From Magnetospirillum sulfuroxidans (GTDB lineage: Bacteria > Pseudomonadota > Alphaproteobacteria > Rhodospirillales > Magnetospirillaceae), in contig NZ_JAGTUF010000004.1 of assembly GCF_018224925.1 (NCBI RefSeq), positions 186,001 through 250,000 on the forward strand: a stretch of DNA of 64,000 bases. The letters run 5' to 3'. Of the stretch, positions 33,954-42,493 are shown in pieces. The notes beneath the pieces were generated by a model. It saw nothing but the letters and a program-made list of their open reading frames with translations, searched no databases and was not told where the DNA came from. Every line of letters starts with the position of its first letter. The stretch's first letter is position 1. A program made the translations under genes and the position numbers.

Positions 33954-35099
33954 TTAAGAGACCCGCCGGCCCTGCCGCCACACCCCCCGGACCACCGGCA
34001 TGTCGCCGGTATCGATGACGCGGACCAGATCGGCGCGCTTGCCCACATCGATGCTGCCGCGATCGCCGAGGCCGGCGACCTCGGCCGGATTCTTGGCCAC
34101 CATGGCCAAGGCGGCGGGCAGGTCCAGAGCCAATTCGCCGTGATGCAGCAAAAAGGCCGCATGGATCAGGCTGGCCGGCACGTAATCCGACGACAGCACG
34201 TCCAGGCATTGGTGGCGGGCCAGTTCCAGGGCCGAAACATTGCCGGAATGCGAGCCGCCGCGCACCAGATTGGGGGCTCCCATCAGCACCTTCATGCCGC
34301 GCTTGTGCGATTCCTTGGCCGCTTCCACCGTGGTCGGGAACTCGGAAAAGTGAATCCCCAGGCCGGCGGCTTCCTCGACATGATCAATGGTGGCGTCGTC
34401 ATGGGTGGCCAAAATCAGATCGCGGCCCTGGCAGGCGCTGGCGATGGCGCGGCGATGGGGATCGGCATACAGCGCGCTGGCCTCTTGCTGCTTTTTGGTG
34501 AAGGCTTCCATCTGTTCGGCGTTAAAGCCGTATTTGCCCATGTAATATTCGCGGTACTTGTCCTCGTGCACGAACTGGCGCTGTCCCGGCGTGTGGTCCA
34601 TCAGCGAGACGATGCCGACCCGCGGGTCGGTGACGAAGCTGTTGAATGAGTCCAAGATATTTTGCGACGACACCTCGCAGCGCAGATGCAGGCGATGTTC
34701 GGCCCGGAACCACCCCTGATCGGCGACCGCGCCCAGGGTGTGGATCATCGCTTCCAGATTGGCTTGCCGGGCCGAACCTTCGATCATGTCGCCGATGGAC
34801 ACCGCGTCGAACACGGTGGTCACCCCGGCGGCGGCCATCTGCGCGTCATGGGACAGGCAAGCCGAGCGGGAATGCCAGCGCACGCCGGGGCGCGGGGTAA
34901 AGTGTTTTTCCAGATTGTCGGTGTGCAGTTCGACCAAGCCGGGGATCAGGTAATCGCCGTCGCAATCAATGGCCCCGGCGGCGCGGCTTGGTCCCTTGGC
35001 CAGCGAGACGATACGGTCGCCGACCACATGCAGCGAGCCGGTGAACACCTCGGCATCGGTGACAATGCGGGCATTGGTAAAGATCAGATCTTCGTTCAT
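33954..35099 (-). CDS. phnM: C-P lyase pathway triphosphate hydrolase PhnM
   Basis: Releases pyrophosphate from alkylphosphonate ribose triphosphate to give the 5-phosphoribosyl phosphonate used by PhnJ. The 381-aa amidohydrolase-fold protein shows the metal motif LVELHTDNLEKH and later FDAVSIGD, LRCEVSS, LILATHDDATIDH and VLSSDYVPASLIHAA. It overlaps phnL by four bases and is the last gene of the phnG-M operon. Confidence 0.94.
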   Translation of the reverse strand: MNEDLIFTNARIVTDAEVFTGSLHVVGDRIVSLAKGPSRAAGAIDCDGDYLIPGLVELHTDNLEKHFTPRPGVRWHSRSACLSHDAQMAAAGVTTVFDAVSIGDMIEGSARQANLEAMIHTLGAVADQGWFRAEHRLHLRCEVSSQNILDSFNSFVTDPRVGIVSLMDHTPGQRQFVHEDKYREYYMGKYGFNAEQMEAFTKKQQEASALYADPHRRAIASACQGRDLILATHDDATIDHVEEAAGLGIHFSEFPTTVEAAKESHKRGMKVLMGAPNLVRGGSHSGNVSALELARHQCLDVLSSDYVPASLIHAAFLLHHGELALDLPAALAMVAKNPAEVAGLGDRGSIDVGKRADLVRVIDTGDMPVVRGVWRQGRRVS

Positions 35100-35782
35100 G
35101 AACAGACCTCGGGCTGCATGGTGACGATACGCGAAGACACCGCTTCGCGCACCTCGTCGTCGTGGAAAACACCGACCAGGGCGACGCCCCTGGCCTTGGC
35201 CTCGATGATCAACTGCACCACCACGGCGCGGTTGGCGGCGTCCAACGAGGCCGTCGGCTCGTCCAGCAACAAGATCGGATGATCGCTGGCGAACCCACGG
35301 GCAATATTGACGCGCTGCTGTTCGCCGCCGGAAAACGTCGCCGGGGCCAATTGCCATAGCCGTTCGGGGATGCGCAGCCGCGCCAGCAGGGCGGCGGCGC
35401 GGTCACGGGCCATGCTCAAATCGGCGCCCATGGCCCGCAACGGCTCGGCCACCACGTCGATGGCCGGCACCCGTGGAATGGCGCGCAGGAACTGGCTGAC
35501 ATAGCCCAAGCTGTGTTGGCGCAATGCGATGATGGTGCGCGGCGCCGCCGTGGTCAGATCGATCTGGCCGTCGCCATGACGGATCAAGATGGCGCCGGCA
35601 TCGGCCTTGCAATTGCCATAGAGGCAGCGCAGCAACGTCGATTTGCCCGAGCCCGACGGCCCATGCAAGGTGACGCATTCCCCCTTGTCCACATGCATTT
35701 CCGCCTGTTTGAACACCGGAATGCTGATCCCGCCCTGGGTATGCAGGACATAGGTCTTATCAAGATTTCGAACGTCGATCAT
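35096..35782 (-). CDS. phnL: C-P lyase complex ABC-type protein PhnL
   Basis: ATP-binding protein needed with PhnGHI for attaching phosphonate to the ribose of ATP. The 228-aa product has Walker A GPSGSGKST, the signature FSGGEQQRVNIARGF and Walker B ILLLDEPTASLD. No permease partner is encoded alongside, as expected for this complex component. It overlaps phnK and phnM by four bases each. Confidence 0.94.
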   Translation of the reverse strand: MIDVRNLDKTYVLHTQGGISIPVFKQAEMHVDKGECVTLHGPSGSGKSTLLRCLYGNCKADAGAILIRHGDGQIDLTTAAPRTIIALRQHSLGYVSQFLRAIPRVPAIDVVAEPLRAMGADLSMARDRAAALLARLRIPERLWQLAPATFSGGEQQRVNIARGFASDHPILLLDEPTASLDAANRAVVVQLIIEAKARGVALVGVFHDDEVREAVSSRIVTMQPEVCS

Positions 35783-36555
35783 GGCTGCAACACCGAAGAG
35801 ACGAGAAGCTGGGTATAGGGATGGTGCGGATCGTCCAGCACCTGATCGGTCAGGCCGTGCTCGACCACCTCGCCCTGACGCATGACCATCAGCCGGTGGG
35901 CCAGCAGACGGGCCACCGCCAAATCATGGGTGACGACGATGGCCGACAACCCCAGATCGGTGACCAGACGGCGCAGCAGATCCAGCAGGCGGGCCTGCAC
36001 CGACACATCCAGGCCGCCGGTGGGTTCATCCATGAACACCAGACGCGGATGGGTGACCAGATTGCGGGCGATCTGCAAGCGTTGCAGCATGCCGCCGGAA
36101 AACGTCGCCGGCTGGTCGTCCATGCGGGTGGGATCGATTTCCACCTTGTCCAACCACTGCCCGGCCTGTTCGCGAATGCGGCCGTAATGGCGGGCGCCCA
36201 CCGCCATCAGCCTTTCGCCCACATTGGCGCCGGCCGACACCCCCATGCGCAGACCGTCGCGCGGATTCTGATGGACGATGCCCCAATCGGTCCGCATCAG
36301 CATGCGGCGGCGCGGTTCGGACAGGGCGTAGACATCGGTCAGCCCCTGATCGGCGGTATCGTATTCCACCAAGCCCGCGCTCGGCTGTTGGCGGGTGGAT
36401 AGACACGACAGCAAGGTCGACTTGCCCGACCCCGATTCACCGACGATGCCGATGACCTCGCCCGGCCATAATTCAAAGGACACGTCGCGGCAACCGACGC
36501 GATTGCCGTACATGTGGGTCAAATTGCTGACCCGCAACAGGGGCGCTTGGCTCAT
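35779..36555 (-). CDS. phnK: C-P lyase complex ABC-type protein PhnK
   Basis: ATP-binding protein that docks on the PhnGHIJ core. The 258-aa product has Walker A GESGSGKST, the PhnK-type WGIVHQNPRDGLRMGVSAGANVGERLM, signature FSGGMLQRLQIARNL and Walker B VFMDEPTGGLD. It resembles oligopeptide transporter ATPases, but the overlaps with phnJ and phnL fix the assignment. The start at 36555 overlaps the phnJ stop (ATGA). Confidence 0.94.
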   Translation of the reverse strand: MSQAPLLRVSNLTHMYGNRVGCRDVSFELWPGEVIGIVGESGSGKSTLLSCLSTRQQPSAGLVEYDTADQGLTDVYALSEPRRRMLMRTDWGIVHQNPRDGLRMGVSAGANVGERLMAVGARHYGRIREQAGQWLDKVEIDPTRMDDQPATFSGGMLQRLQIARNLVTHPRLVFMDEPTGGLDVSVQARLLDLLRRLVTDLGLSAIVVTHDLAVARLLAHRLMVMRQGEVVEHGLTDQVLDDPHHPYTQLLVSSVLQP

Positions 36556-37391
36556 TGCTCGACCTCGTCGCGGCGTTCGCCGCAGTAATCGGAATCGGAA
36601 CACACATACATGCGGCCGCCGGCATCGTCGGTGACCACCTCGTCCAGAAACGATTCGGTGGCCCCACACAGGGCGCAGGCCTGATCCCAGCGCTGGATCT
36701 CGAACGGATGATCCTCGAAATCCAGGCTTTTGACCGAGGTATAGGGCGGCACCGCGTAAATGCGCTTTTCCCGCCCGGCACCGAACAATTGCAGGGCGGG
36801 CGAGTTATCCATCTTCGGATTATCGAATTTGGGAATAGGCGACGGCCGCATCAGATAACGGTCGTTGACCAATACCGGATAATCGTAGGTGGTGGCGATA
36901 TGGCCGTACCGGGCGATATCTTCGTACAATTTCACATGCATGGCGCCGTAATCGGCCAAGGCATGCATCTTGCGCGTCTCGGTCTCACGCGGTTCCAGCC
37001 ACCGCAACGGCTCGGGGATCGGCACCTGATAGACCATGATCTGGCCCTCGGAAAGCGGCGTTTCCGGGATGCGGTGGCGGGTCTGAATAACTGTGGCCTC
37101 GCGGGTCTTTTCCGTCGTCGCCACCCCGGCGGTGCGAGCGAAGAAGCGACGAATGGAAACGGCGTTGGTGGTGTCGTCGGCCCCTTGATCAATCACCTTC
37201 AAGATGTCGTCAGCACCGATCACCGCCGCCGTCACCTGAATGCCGCCGGTGCCCCAACCATAGGGCAGCGGCATTTCGCGGCTGCCGAAGGGAACCTGAT
37301 AGCCGGGGATGGCCACGGCCTTCAAGAGCGCCCGGCGCAGCATGCGTTTGGTCTGTTCGTCCAGATAGGCGAAATTGTAGCCGGTGCTCAT
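36552..37391 (-). CDS. phnJ: Radical-SAM C-P lyase PhnJ
   Basis: Catalytic subunit that breaks the carbon-phosphorus bond by radical chemistry, giving the alkane and ribose 1,2-cyclic phosphate 5-phosphate. The 279-aa protein keeps the cluster motif Cys239-x2-Cys242-x21-Cys264 and the further Cys270, each two residues before its E. coli equivalent. The N-terminus SGYNFAYLDE-type region and LPYGWGTGGIQVTAAVIG are conserved. Stop and start overlap phnK and phnI. Confidence 0.96.
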   Translation of the reverse strand: MSTGYNFAYLDEQTKRMLRRALLKAVAIPGYQVPFGSREMPLPYGWGTGGIQVTAAVIGADDILKVIDQGADDTTNAVSIRRFFARTAGVATTEKTREATVIQTRHRIPETPLSEGQIMVYQVPIPEPLRWLEPRETETRKMHALADYGAMHVKLYEDIARYGHIATTYDYPVLVNDRYLMRPSPIPKFDNPKMDNSPALQLFGAGREKRIYAVPPYTSVKSLDFEDHPFEIQRWDQACALCGATESFLDEVVTDDAGGRMYVCSDSDYCGERRDEVEQ

Positions 37392-38461
37392 GGGACGGCC
37401 TCCGCGTTTTCGCGCCTTAGGCGACGGATCATTTCCAACTCGGACTGGAAGTCGACGTAATGGGGCAGCTTGAGATGCTGGACGAAGCCCGAGGCCTCGA
37501 CATTGTCCGAGTGATAAAGCACGAATTCCTGATCCTGGGCCGGGGCGGTGACGGTCTCGCCCAATTCCTCGGCCCGCAGCGACCGATCGACCAGGGCCAT
37601 GGCCATGGCCTTGCGCTCGCATTGGCCAAAGGTCAGGCCATAGCCACGGGTAAATTGCGGCGGTACCGTCTTCGAGCCCTTGAACTGGTTGATCATCTGG
37701 CATTCGGTCACCGTGATGGTGCCGATATCGATGGCGAAACCCAGTTCTTCCGGCACCAGTTCCACCGCCACCTCGCCCATGCGGATTTCGCCGGCAAAGG
37801 GGTGGGTGTTGCCATAGCCGCGCTGACTGGAATAGGCCAAGGCCAGGACAAAGCCTTCATCGGCGCGGGCCAGATTCTGCAAACGCAGATCGCGGCCGGC
37901 GGGAAAGTTCAACGGCTGGCGGGTCAGATCGCCAGGAATGTCGGCGCCCGGCCCCGATTCCTCAATCAAGCCTTGATGGCGCAGCACATCGGTGACCCGC
38001 GGCGAGGGCTCCAGCCCGGTTTCGGCGGCTTTCACCTCTGGCCGCGCCGCCCCTTCCGCCGCCAGGGCGAAATCAAGCAGACGATGCGTGTAATCATAGG
38101 TCGGCCCCAACACCTGACCACCGGGCAAATCCTTGAACGCCGACGAAATGCGCCGACGGATGGTCATGGCGCCGGTATCAATGGGCTGACTGGCGCCAAA
38201 GCGCGGCAACGTGGTGCGATAGGCCCGCAACAGGAAGATGGCCTCCACCGCGTCGCCTTGGGCCTGCTTCAGCGCCAAGGCGGCCAGCTCGCGGTCGTGG
38301 ACCGAGCCCTCGGTCATCACCCGCTCGACCGCCAGGGCCAGTTGCTGCGTTATCTGCGCCAAGCTCAGTTCCGGCACCTCCTCGGCGCCGCGCCGTTCCT
38401 CGGCCAGCAACGCGTGGGCGTTGTCGATGGCCTTTTCGCCCCCCTTGACCGCCACATACAT
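37388..38461 (-). CDS. phnI: C-P lyase core subunit PhnI
   Basis: Subunit of the PhnGHIJ core; PhnI has nucleosidase activity and helps exchange adenine for phosphonate. The 357-aa protein begins MYVAVKGGEKAIDNAHALLAEERRG as in other PhnI and contains LALAYSSQRGYGNTHPFAGEIRMGEVAVEL and EFVLYHSDNVEASGFVQHLKLPHYVDFQSEL. It starts three bases after phnH and overlaps phnJ. Confidence 0.95.
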   Translation of the reverse strand: MYVAVKGGEKAIDNAHALLAEERRGAEEVPELSLAQITQQLALAVERVMTEGSVHDRELAALALKQAQGDAVEAIFLLRAYRTTLPRFGASQPIDTGAMTIRRRISSAFKDLPGGQVLGPTYDYTHRLLDFALAAEGAARPEVKAAETGLEPSPRVTDVLRHQGLIEESGPGADIPGDLTRQPLNFPAGRDLRLQNLARADEGFVLALAYSSQRGYGNTHPFAGEIRMGEVAVELVPEELGFAIDIGTITVTECQMINQFKGSKTVPPQFTRGYGLTFGQCERKAMAMALVDRSLRAEELGETVTAPAQDQEFVLYHSDNVEASGFVQHLKLPHYVDFQSELEMIRRLRRENAEAVP

Positions 38462-38464
38462 GGC

Positions 38465-39070
38465 TTAACCCTCCAATTGGGTGGAACGCGGCAACCCGGC
38501 CACATGGGTCGGCGCCGCGAACAACAAATCAATCCCACGCGGAAACAGCAGGTGATTATCCTGCACCCAGGCCTTGAAGGCGGCGGGCAGATGACCGGCC
38601 GACAAGATCGCCTGATCGCGGATGCCCGGCCCTTTCAGGCTCCAGCCCTCGCCGCCATCCAGATGCGGCACTTGCACGATCACCGTGGTCGAACGGTCGG
38701 GATATTCGTCGCTGCCCAGATAAAAAGACGACAGCGGCGGCATGGATTTGGGATCGGTGATCAGGGCGAAAGCAGCCTGATCCGGGCGTTCCACCAACGG
38801 GCAACCGCAATGAAACCGCAGATAGTCGATCACCGCCGGCTGCGCCGCGGCCGGGTCCAACCACAGCGGCGTCTCATAATCGACCAGGGCCAGAATCAGG
38901 GCGGCGGCCACCGGATCAAGCGGCCGCGGCGCCGAAGCGACGGTGTGGGCCGCCACAATGGTGCCGGGCCGCGACATGGCTTCCAGTACGACGCGGAACA
39001 CCTTTTGCGATTGCGCGACCGGATCGGAAAAGCCGGGCAACAGGCCGGTTTCGGGGGCAAGTGCATTCAC
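38465..39070 (-). CDS. phnH: C-P lyase core subunit PhnH
   Basis: Structural subunit of the core complex, 201 aa. PGFSDPVAQSQKVFRVVLEAMSRPGTI at the start and the ending GIDLLFAAPTHVAGLPRSTQ are typical. The start is GTG at 39070, directly after the phnG stop and preceded by GAGAGGA; no ATG fits the conserved N-terminus, so this is a non-ATG start. Confidence 0.92.
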   Translation of the reverse strand: MNALAPETGLLPGFSDPVAQSQKVFRVVLEAMSRPGTIVAAHTVASAPRPLDPVAAALILALVDYETPLWLDPAAAQPAVIDYLRFHCGCPLVERPDQAAFALITDPKSMPPLSSFYLGSDEYPDRSTTVIVQVPHLDGGEGWSLKGPGIRDQAILSAGHLPAAFKAWVQDNHLLFPRGIDLLFAAPTHVAGLPRSTQLEG

Positions 39071-39074
39071 GGGA

Positions 39075-39533
39075 TCAATCCTCTCCGCGGACCATGGTGA
39101 AGAAATCGACACGGGTGGCGGCGGCCTTGCGGCCGGCCTGTTCCTGGGCGGCGGCCAAAGCCCGGTGCAGCGGCGCCACCAGCTTTTGCCCGACCACATC
39201 GCGCCACGCCGGGTCTTGCATCAAGGCATCGGCCACCGCCGCCATCTCGGCATGGGCGGCCGACCGCCCGGCAACCCAGGCATGACCGACGGCGCCGTTT
39301 TCCAGCCGGACCGAACAGCGGGTTACCGTCATCTCCCCCAGATTGAACGGCCCGCCATCGCCGCCCATGCGGCCGCGCACCATCACCAAGCCCACTTCCG
39401 GTCGGCGCAGATGGTCCCAGCCCGGCAAGCCGGAAAGACCGGACCACAACCGGGCCAATTCGGCCTCGGCCGATTGCGCCAATACGCCCATCCACAAGCG
39501 ACGGGCATCGTTTTCGTTTGCTGCATAAGCCAT
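39075..39533 (-). CDS. phnG: C-P lyase core subunit PhnG
   Basis: First gene of the minus-strand C-P lyase operon, 152 aa from the start at 39533. The family segments PEVGLVMVRGRMGGDGGPFNLGEMTVTRCSVRL and GHAWVAGRSAAHAEMAAVADAL are present. An in-frame ATG at 39560 would add nine residues but falls inside the probable PhnF operator and lacks a ribosome site, so the shorter form is preferred. Confidence 0.93.
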   Translation of the reverse strand: MAYAANENDARRLWMGVLAQSAEAELARLWSGLSGLPGWDHLRRPEVGLVMVRGRMGGDGGPFNLGEMTVTRCSVRLENGAVGHAWVAGRSAAHAEMAAVADALMQDPAWRDVVGQKLVAPLHRALAAAQEQAGRKAAATRVDFFTMVRGED

Positions 39534-39551
39534 GGACAAATCCGAAAAAGG

Positions 39552-39565
39552 TATAGACATCTATA
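39552..39565. promoter_or_regulatory. Probable PhnF operator
   Basis: TATAGACATCTATA is an inverted repeat (TATAGA, two bases, TCTATA) in the 95-bp gap between divergent phnG and phnF. GntR/HutC regulators bind such sites, and the mycobacterial PhnF site also contains a TATAGA core. Its position suits repression of both genes. Confidence 0.65.
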
Positions 39566-39628
39566 TGTTCTTCGGCCAAGATGCGCCCACAGCGTCTTTG
39601 TTTTCAAGCGTTAAAAGGTGAAGCTTCC

Positions 39629-40366
39629 ATGACGACCCCAGAATTGGCGCGCGGCGCCGGCACCGCCCTGTGGCGCCAGATCGCCGAGACCCTGGAACGC
39701 GACATCATCGCCGGCAAGGTTGCCCCCGGTCACAAGCTGCCGACCGAACACGAGCTGGCGGCGGACTTCACCGTCAACCGCCATACCGTGCGCCGGGCCA
39801 TCGCCGCCCTGGCGGAAAAAGGCTTGGTCCGCATCGAGCAGGGACGCGGCACTTTCGTGCAGGAAAGCGTGATCGAATATCAGGTGCGCCGCCGCACCCG
39901 CTTTTCCGAAAACATCGCCGCCAACAAGCGCGAGGCCTCGGGCCGGGTGCTGCGGGTGGTGGAATTGCCGGCCGAAGGCGCGGTGGCCAAGGCCCTGGAA
40001 ATCCGCAAGGGCAGCCCGGTGGTGATGGTCGAACGCCTGGCCGAGGCCGATGGCCGCCCCCTGTCCATATCGGCCCATTACTTCCCCAAGGCGCGGTTTC
40101 CCGACATCGCCGACATCTATCAGCGGTCGGGCTCGTTCACTCAGGCGCTGATCCATTACGGCATCACCGACCCGACCCGCCGCACCACGCGGGTCACCGC
40201 GCGGACCGCACGGGCCGGCGACACCCAATTGCTGCAACAGCCGCCCAACAAGCCGATCCTGATGAGCGAAGGCATCAACATCGACACCACCGGCCGGCCG
40301 GTGGAATACACCGTGGCGCGGTGGGCCTGCGACCGGGTGCAACTGGTGTTCGAAGTCGGCGGCTGA
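39629..40366 (+). CDS. phnF: GntR/HutC-family phosphonate regulator PhnF
   Basis: Probable repressor of the phn operon, 245 aa. The winged-helix GntR domain (LERDIIAGKVAPGHKLPTEHELAADFTVNRHTVRRAIAALAEKGLVRIEQGRGTFV) is followed by a UTRA ligand domain (KGSPVVMVERLAEADGRPLSISAHYFP to VEYTVARWACDRVQLVFE). ATG at 39629 has AAGGTG upstream. It is divergent from phnG. Confidence 0.93.
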   Translation: MTTPELARGAGTALWRQIAETLERDIIAGKVAPGHKLPTEHELAADFTVNRHTVRRAIAALAEKGLVRIEQGRGTFVQESVIEYQVRRRTRFSENIAANKREASGRVLRVVELPAEGAVAKALEIRKGSPVVMVERLAEADGRPLSISAHYFPKARFPDIADIYQRSGSFTQALIHYGITDPTRRTTRVTARTARAGDTQLLQQPPNKPILMSEGINIDTTGRPVEYTVARWACDRVQLVFEVGG

Positions 40367-40478
40367 AAAGTGGATCAATGGCTCAGTGGTCTAGTCATCC
40401 AGATATCTGTCACGCAAGCTTCACCCCACGATCCGCACAAGCTCCCGTATCAGAGCCCCGCCCCCTGGCTGCGATGAA

Positions 40479-41135
40479 ATGGACATCATGAGCCCCCCGC
40501 GTTACGCCCTGTATTTCCTGCCCGAGACGGACAGCGCCCTTGACCGCCTGGGCCGCGCCTGGATCGATGGCGTCGCCGCCGACCTGACCGCCGAAGCGCG
40601 CGTTTATGGCTTTCACGCCACCTTGAAGGCGCCGTTTCGTTTGGCCGACGACCAGGACGAGGCCGCCCTGCGCGCCGCCTGCGCCGCCTTCGCCGCCACC
40701 CAGGCGCCGCTGGCCGAGGGGCCGCCAACCTTGGCCTTGTTGGACGATTTTTATGCTCTGCGCCCCGGCGCGCCCTCGGCCACTCTTCAAACCCTGGCGG
40801 CGGAATGCGTGCGCCGTTTCGATCCCTTCCGCGCCCCGCTCAACCCGGCCGAAAAGGCCAAGCGCTTGCGGACGCCGCTGACGCCCCGACAACGCCAGTT
40901 CCTGGATCAATGGGGCTATCCCTATGTTTTGGATGAATACCGCTTTCACCTGACCCTGACCCGACGGCTGAGCCCGGCCGAAATCCCGGCGGTGGAACAG
41001 GTGTTGCGACCGCTCACCGCCGAAGCCGTGACCGAACCGCTGGCCGTGCGTTCGCTGTGCCTGATGCATCAACCCGCCGGCGGCGGCTTTTCCATGCTCG
41101 CCCGTTACCCCCTGGAGGGCGCATGCGCGTCGTAA
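40479..41135 (+). CDS. DUF1045 / 2H-phosphoesterase-like protein of phosphonate operons
   Basis: The 218-aa protein shows two HxT motifs, FHATLKAPF (His46) and FHLTLT (His157), the pattern of the 2H phosphoesterase fold that acts on cyclic phosphates. DUF1045 proteins are a known companion of phn operons. The C-P lyase product is a ribose 1,2-cyclic phosphate that must be opened; phnP is not in the window, so this protein is a candidate for that or a related step (inference). ATG at 40488 is a possible shorter start; neither has a good ribosome site. Confidence 0.83.
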   Translation: MDIMSPPRYALYFLPETDSALDRLGRAWIDGVAADLTAEARVYGFHATLKAPFRLADDQDEAALRAACAAFAATQAPLAEGPPTLALLDDFYALRPGAPSATLQTLAAECVRRFDPFRAPLNPAEKAKRLRTPLTPRQRQFLDQWGYPYVLDEYRFHLTLTRRLSPAEIPAVEQVLRPLTAEAVTEPLAVRSLCLMHQPAGGGFSMLARYPLEGACAS

Positions 41136-41851
41136 CCTTGAATACCTGGAAGGGCGATGGCGCCTATGCTGCCCGCTTGACCGCCATGACCGAGGGACTG
41201 GCCCGCTTGCAGGCTGATGTCGTGCTGTTGCAAGAAGTCTTCGACGCCCCCAGCCTGGGCCTGCATACCGGCGCCAGACTGGCCGAACATCTGGGCTTGC
41301 ACGCGGTGCATCTGCCGTTGCGCGATAAAAAGCGGACCGTCGAAGGCTTGCACGCCGAATCGCGTTCAGGCCTGTCGGTGCTGTCGCGTCACCCCATCCG
41401 CGACAGCCTGTCGATCCCGCTGCCCAGCCATGCCCAGGACGGCGAGCGCGCCGCCCTGGTGACGGAAATCACCACCCCGTCCGGGCCGCTGACGGTGACC
41501 AACCTGCACCTGACCCATCTGGAGGAGCCCGATTTGCGGCAACGCCAATTGGCGGCGGCGCAATTGGTGGCCAAGCGGGCGGGCACCGCCCTGATCGGCG
41601 GCGATTTTAATGCCGCCATCGAAAGCTTCGCCCTGGAAAAAAGCGGCTGGCGCGACTGCCGCACCGAAATGGGCCAGGCGGCCCGCTCGACCCTGGTCGG
41701 TCACCCCGACGGCCCCTGCCTGGACCACTTGCTGTGGTCGGGACACGGCCGGACGCCGAAATCCTGGCGGATCGACCTGGATCGGGTGACCGCCGACGGC
41801 CACCCGATGGTCAGCGATCATTGCGCCGTGGTGGTGGAAATGGGGGATTAG
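41123..41851 (+). CDS. Endonuclease/exonuclease/phosphatase-family hydrolase
   Basis: Metal-dependent phosphodiesterase or phosphatase of the EEP fold, 242 aa. Active-site motifs are LNTWKGDG, LLQEV (Glu38), NLHLTH, GGDFNA (Asp161, Asn163) and SDH (Asp232, His233). It has no signal peptide. Its start overlaps the DUF1045 gene by 13 bases with GGAGGG upstream, so the two are coupled and probably act in the same pathway. The substrate is unknown; a phosphoribosyl phosphate is plausible given the context. Confidence 0.83.
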   Translation: MRVVTLNTWKGDGAYAARLTAMTEGLARLQADVVLLQEVFDAPSLGLHTGARLAEHLGLHAVHLPLRDKKRTVEGLHAESRSGLSVLSRHPIRDSLSIPLPSHAQDGERAALVTEITTPSGPLTVTNLHLTHLEEPDLRQRQLAAAQLVAKRAGTALIGGDFNAAIESFALEKSGWRDCRTEMGQAARSTLVGHPDGPCLDHLLWSGHGRTPKSWRIDLDRVTADGHPMVSDHCAVVVEMGD

Positions 41852-41896
41852 CCTCCCCCCCCAGCGAAGGCTGGATCAGCCCCTGCCAAGGCTTGA

Positions 41897-42478
41897 TCAA
41901 CCCTTGGGCAGACGCCCCATCAGATAGAATTCATCGTTGGTGCGGATCGACCCCATATTGACCAATCGGTTCGACAGACCGAAAAAGGCCGAAATGGCGC
42001 CGATATCCCAAATATCGTCATCGGAAAAACCATGGCCGCGCAAGCTGTCATGGTCTTGCTCGGACACCCCCCAGGCGGCTTGCGACACCTTCAGGGCATA
42101 ATCCAACATGGCCTGTTGCCGGAGGGTGATATCGGCCTTGCGGTAATTGGTGGCGACCTGGTCGGCCAACAGCGGGTTCTTGGCCCGAATGCGCAAGATC
42201 GCGCCATGGGCGATGACGCAATATTGGCACTGATTGACGGCCGAAGTCGCCACCACGATCATTTCCCGTTCGGCCTTGGACAACCCGCTGTCGCGTTCCA
42301 TCAACGCGTCGTGATAGGCGAAGAAGGCGCGGAACTCGTCCGGGCGATGGGCCAGGGCGAGGAAGATATTGGGGACGAAGCCGGCCTTTTCCTGCACGCC
42401 GTCGATGACGGCGCGGATATCGGCGGGCAGATCGGCCAATTTGGGCACGGCAAAACGGCTGATGGGCTTATCAGTCAC
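41897..42478 (-). CDS. AhpD-like/carboxymuconolactone decarboxylase-family protein
   Basis: Peroxidase-related protein of the AhpD superfamily, 193 aa. The redox motif is in VNQCQYCVIAHG (Cys84, Cys87, His91), with upstream Glu in SKAEREMIVVATSAVN. Such proteins use the CxxC pair for thiol peroxidase or similar chemistry. It follows acuI by 15 bases, so it belongs to the TetR-acuI operon, perhaps protecting against reactive electrophiles. Confidence 0.85.
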   Translation of the reverse strand: MTDKPISRFAVPKLADLPADIRAVIDGVQEKAGFVPNIFLALAHRPDEFRAFFAYHDALMERDSGLSKAEREMIVVATSAVNQCQYCVIAHGAILRIRAKNPLLADQVATNYRKADITLRQQAMLDYALKVSQAAWGVSEQDHDSLRGHGFSDDDIWDIGAISAFFGLSNRLVNMGSIRTNDEFYLMGRLPKG

Positions 42479-42493
42479 GGAACTTCCCCCTGT

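Noticed and set aside
40415-40435. CTGTCAC near 40420 as half of a Pho box before the DUF1045 gene
   Set aside because: The partner TAGTCAT is at the wrong spacing (15 rather than 11 bp).
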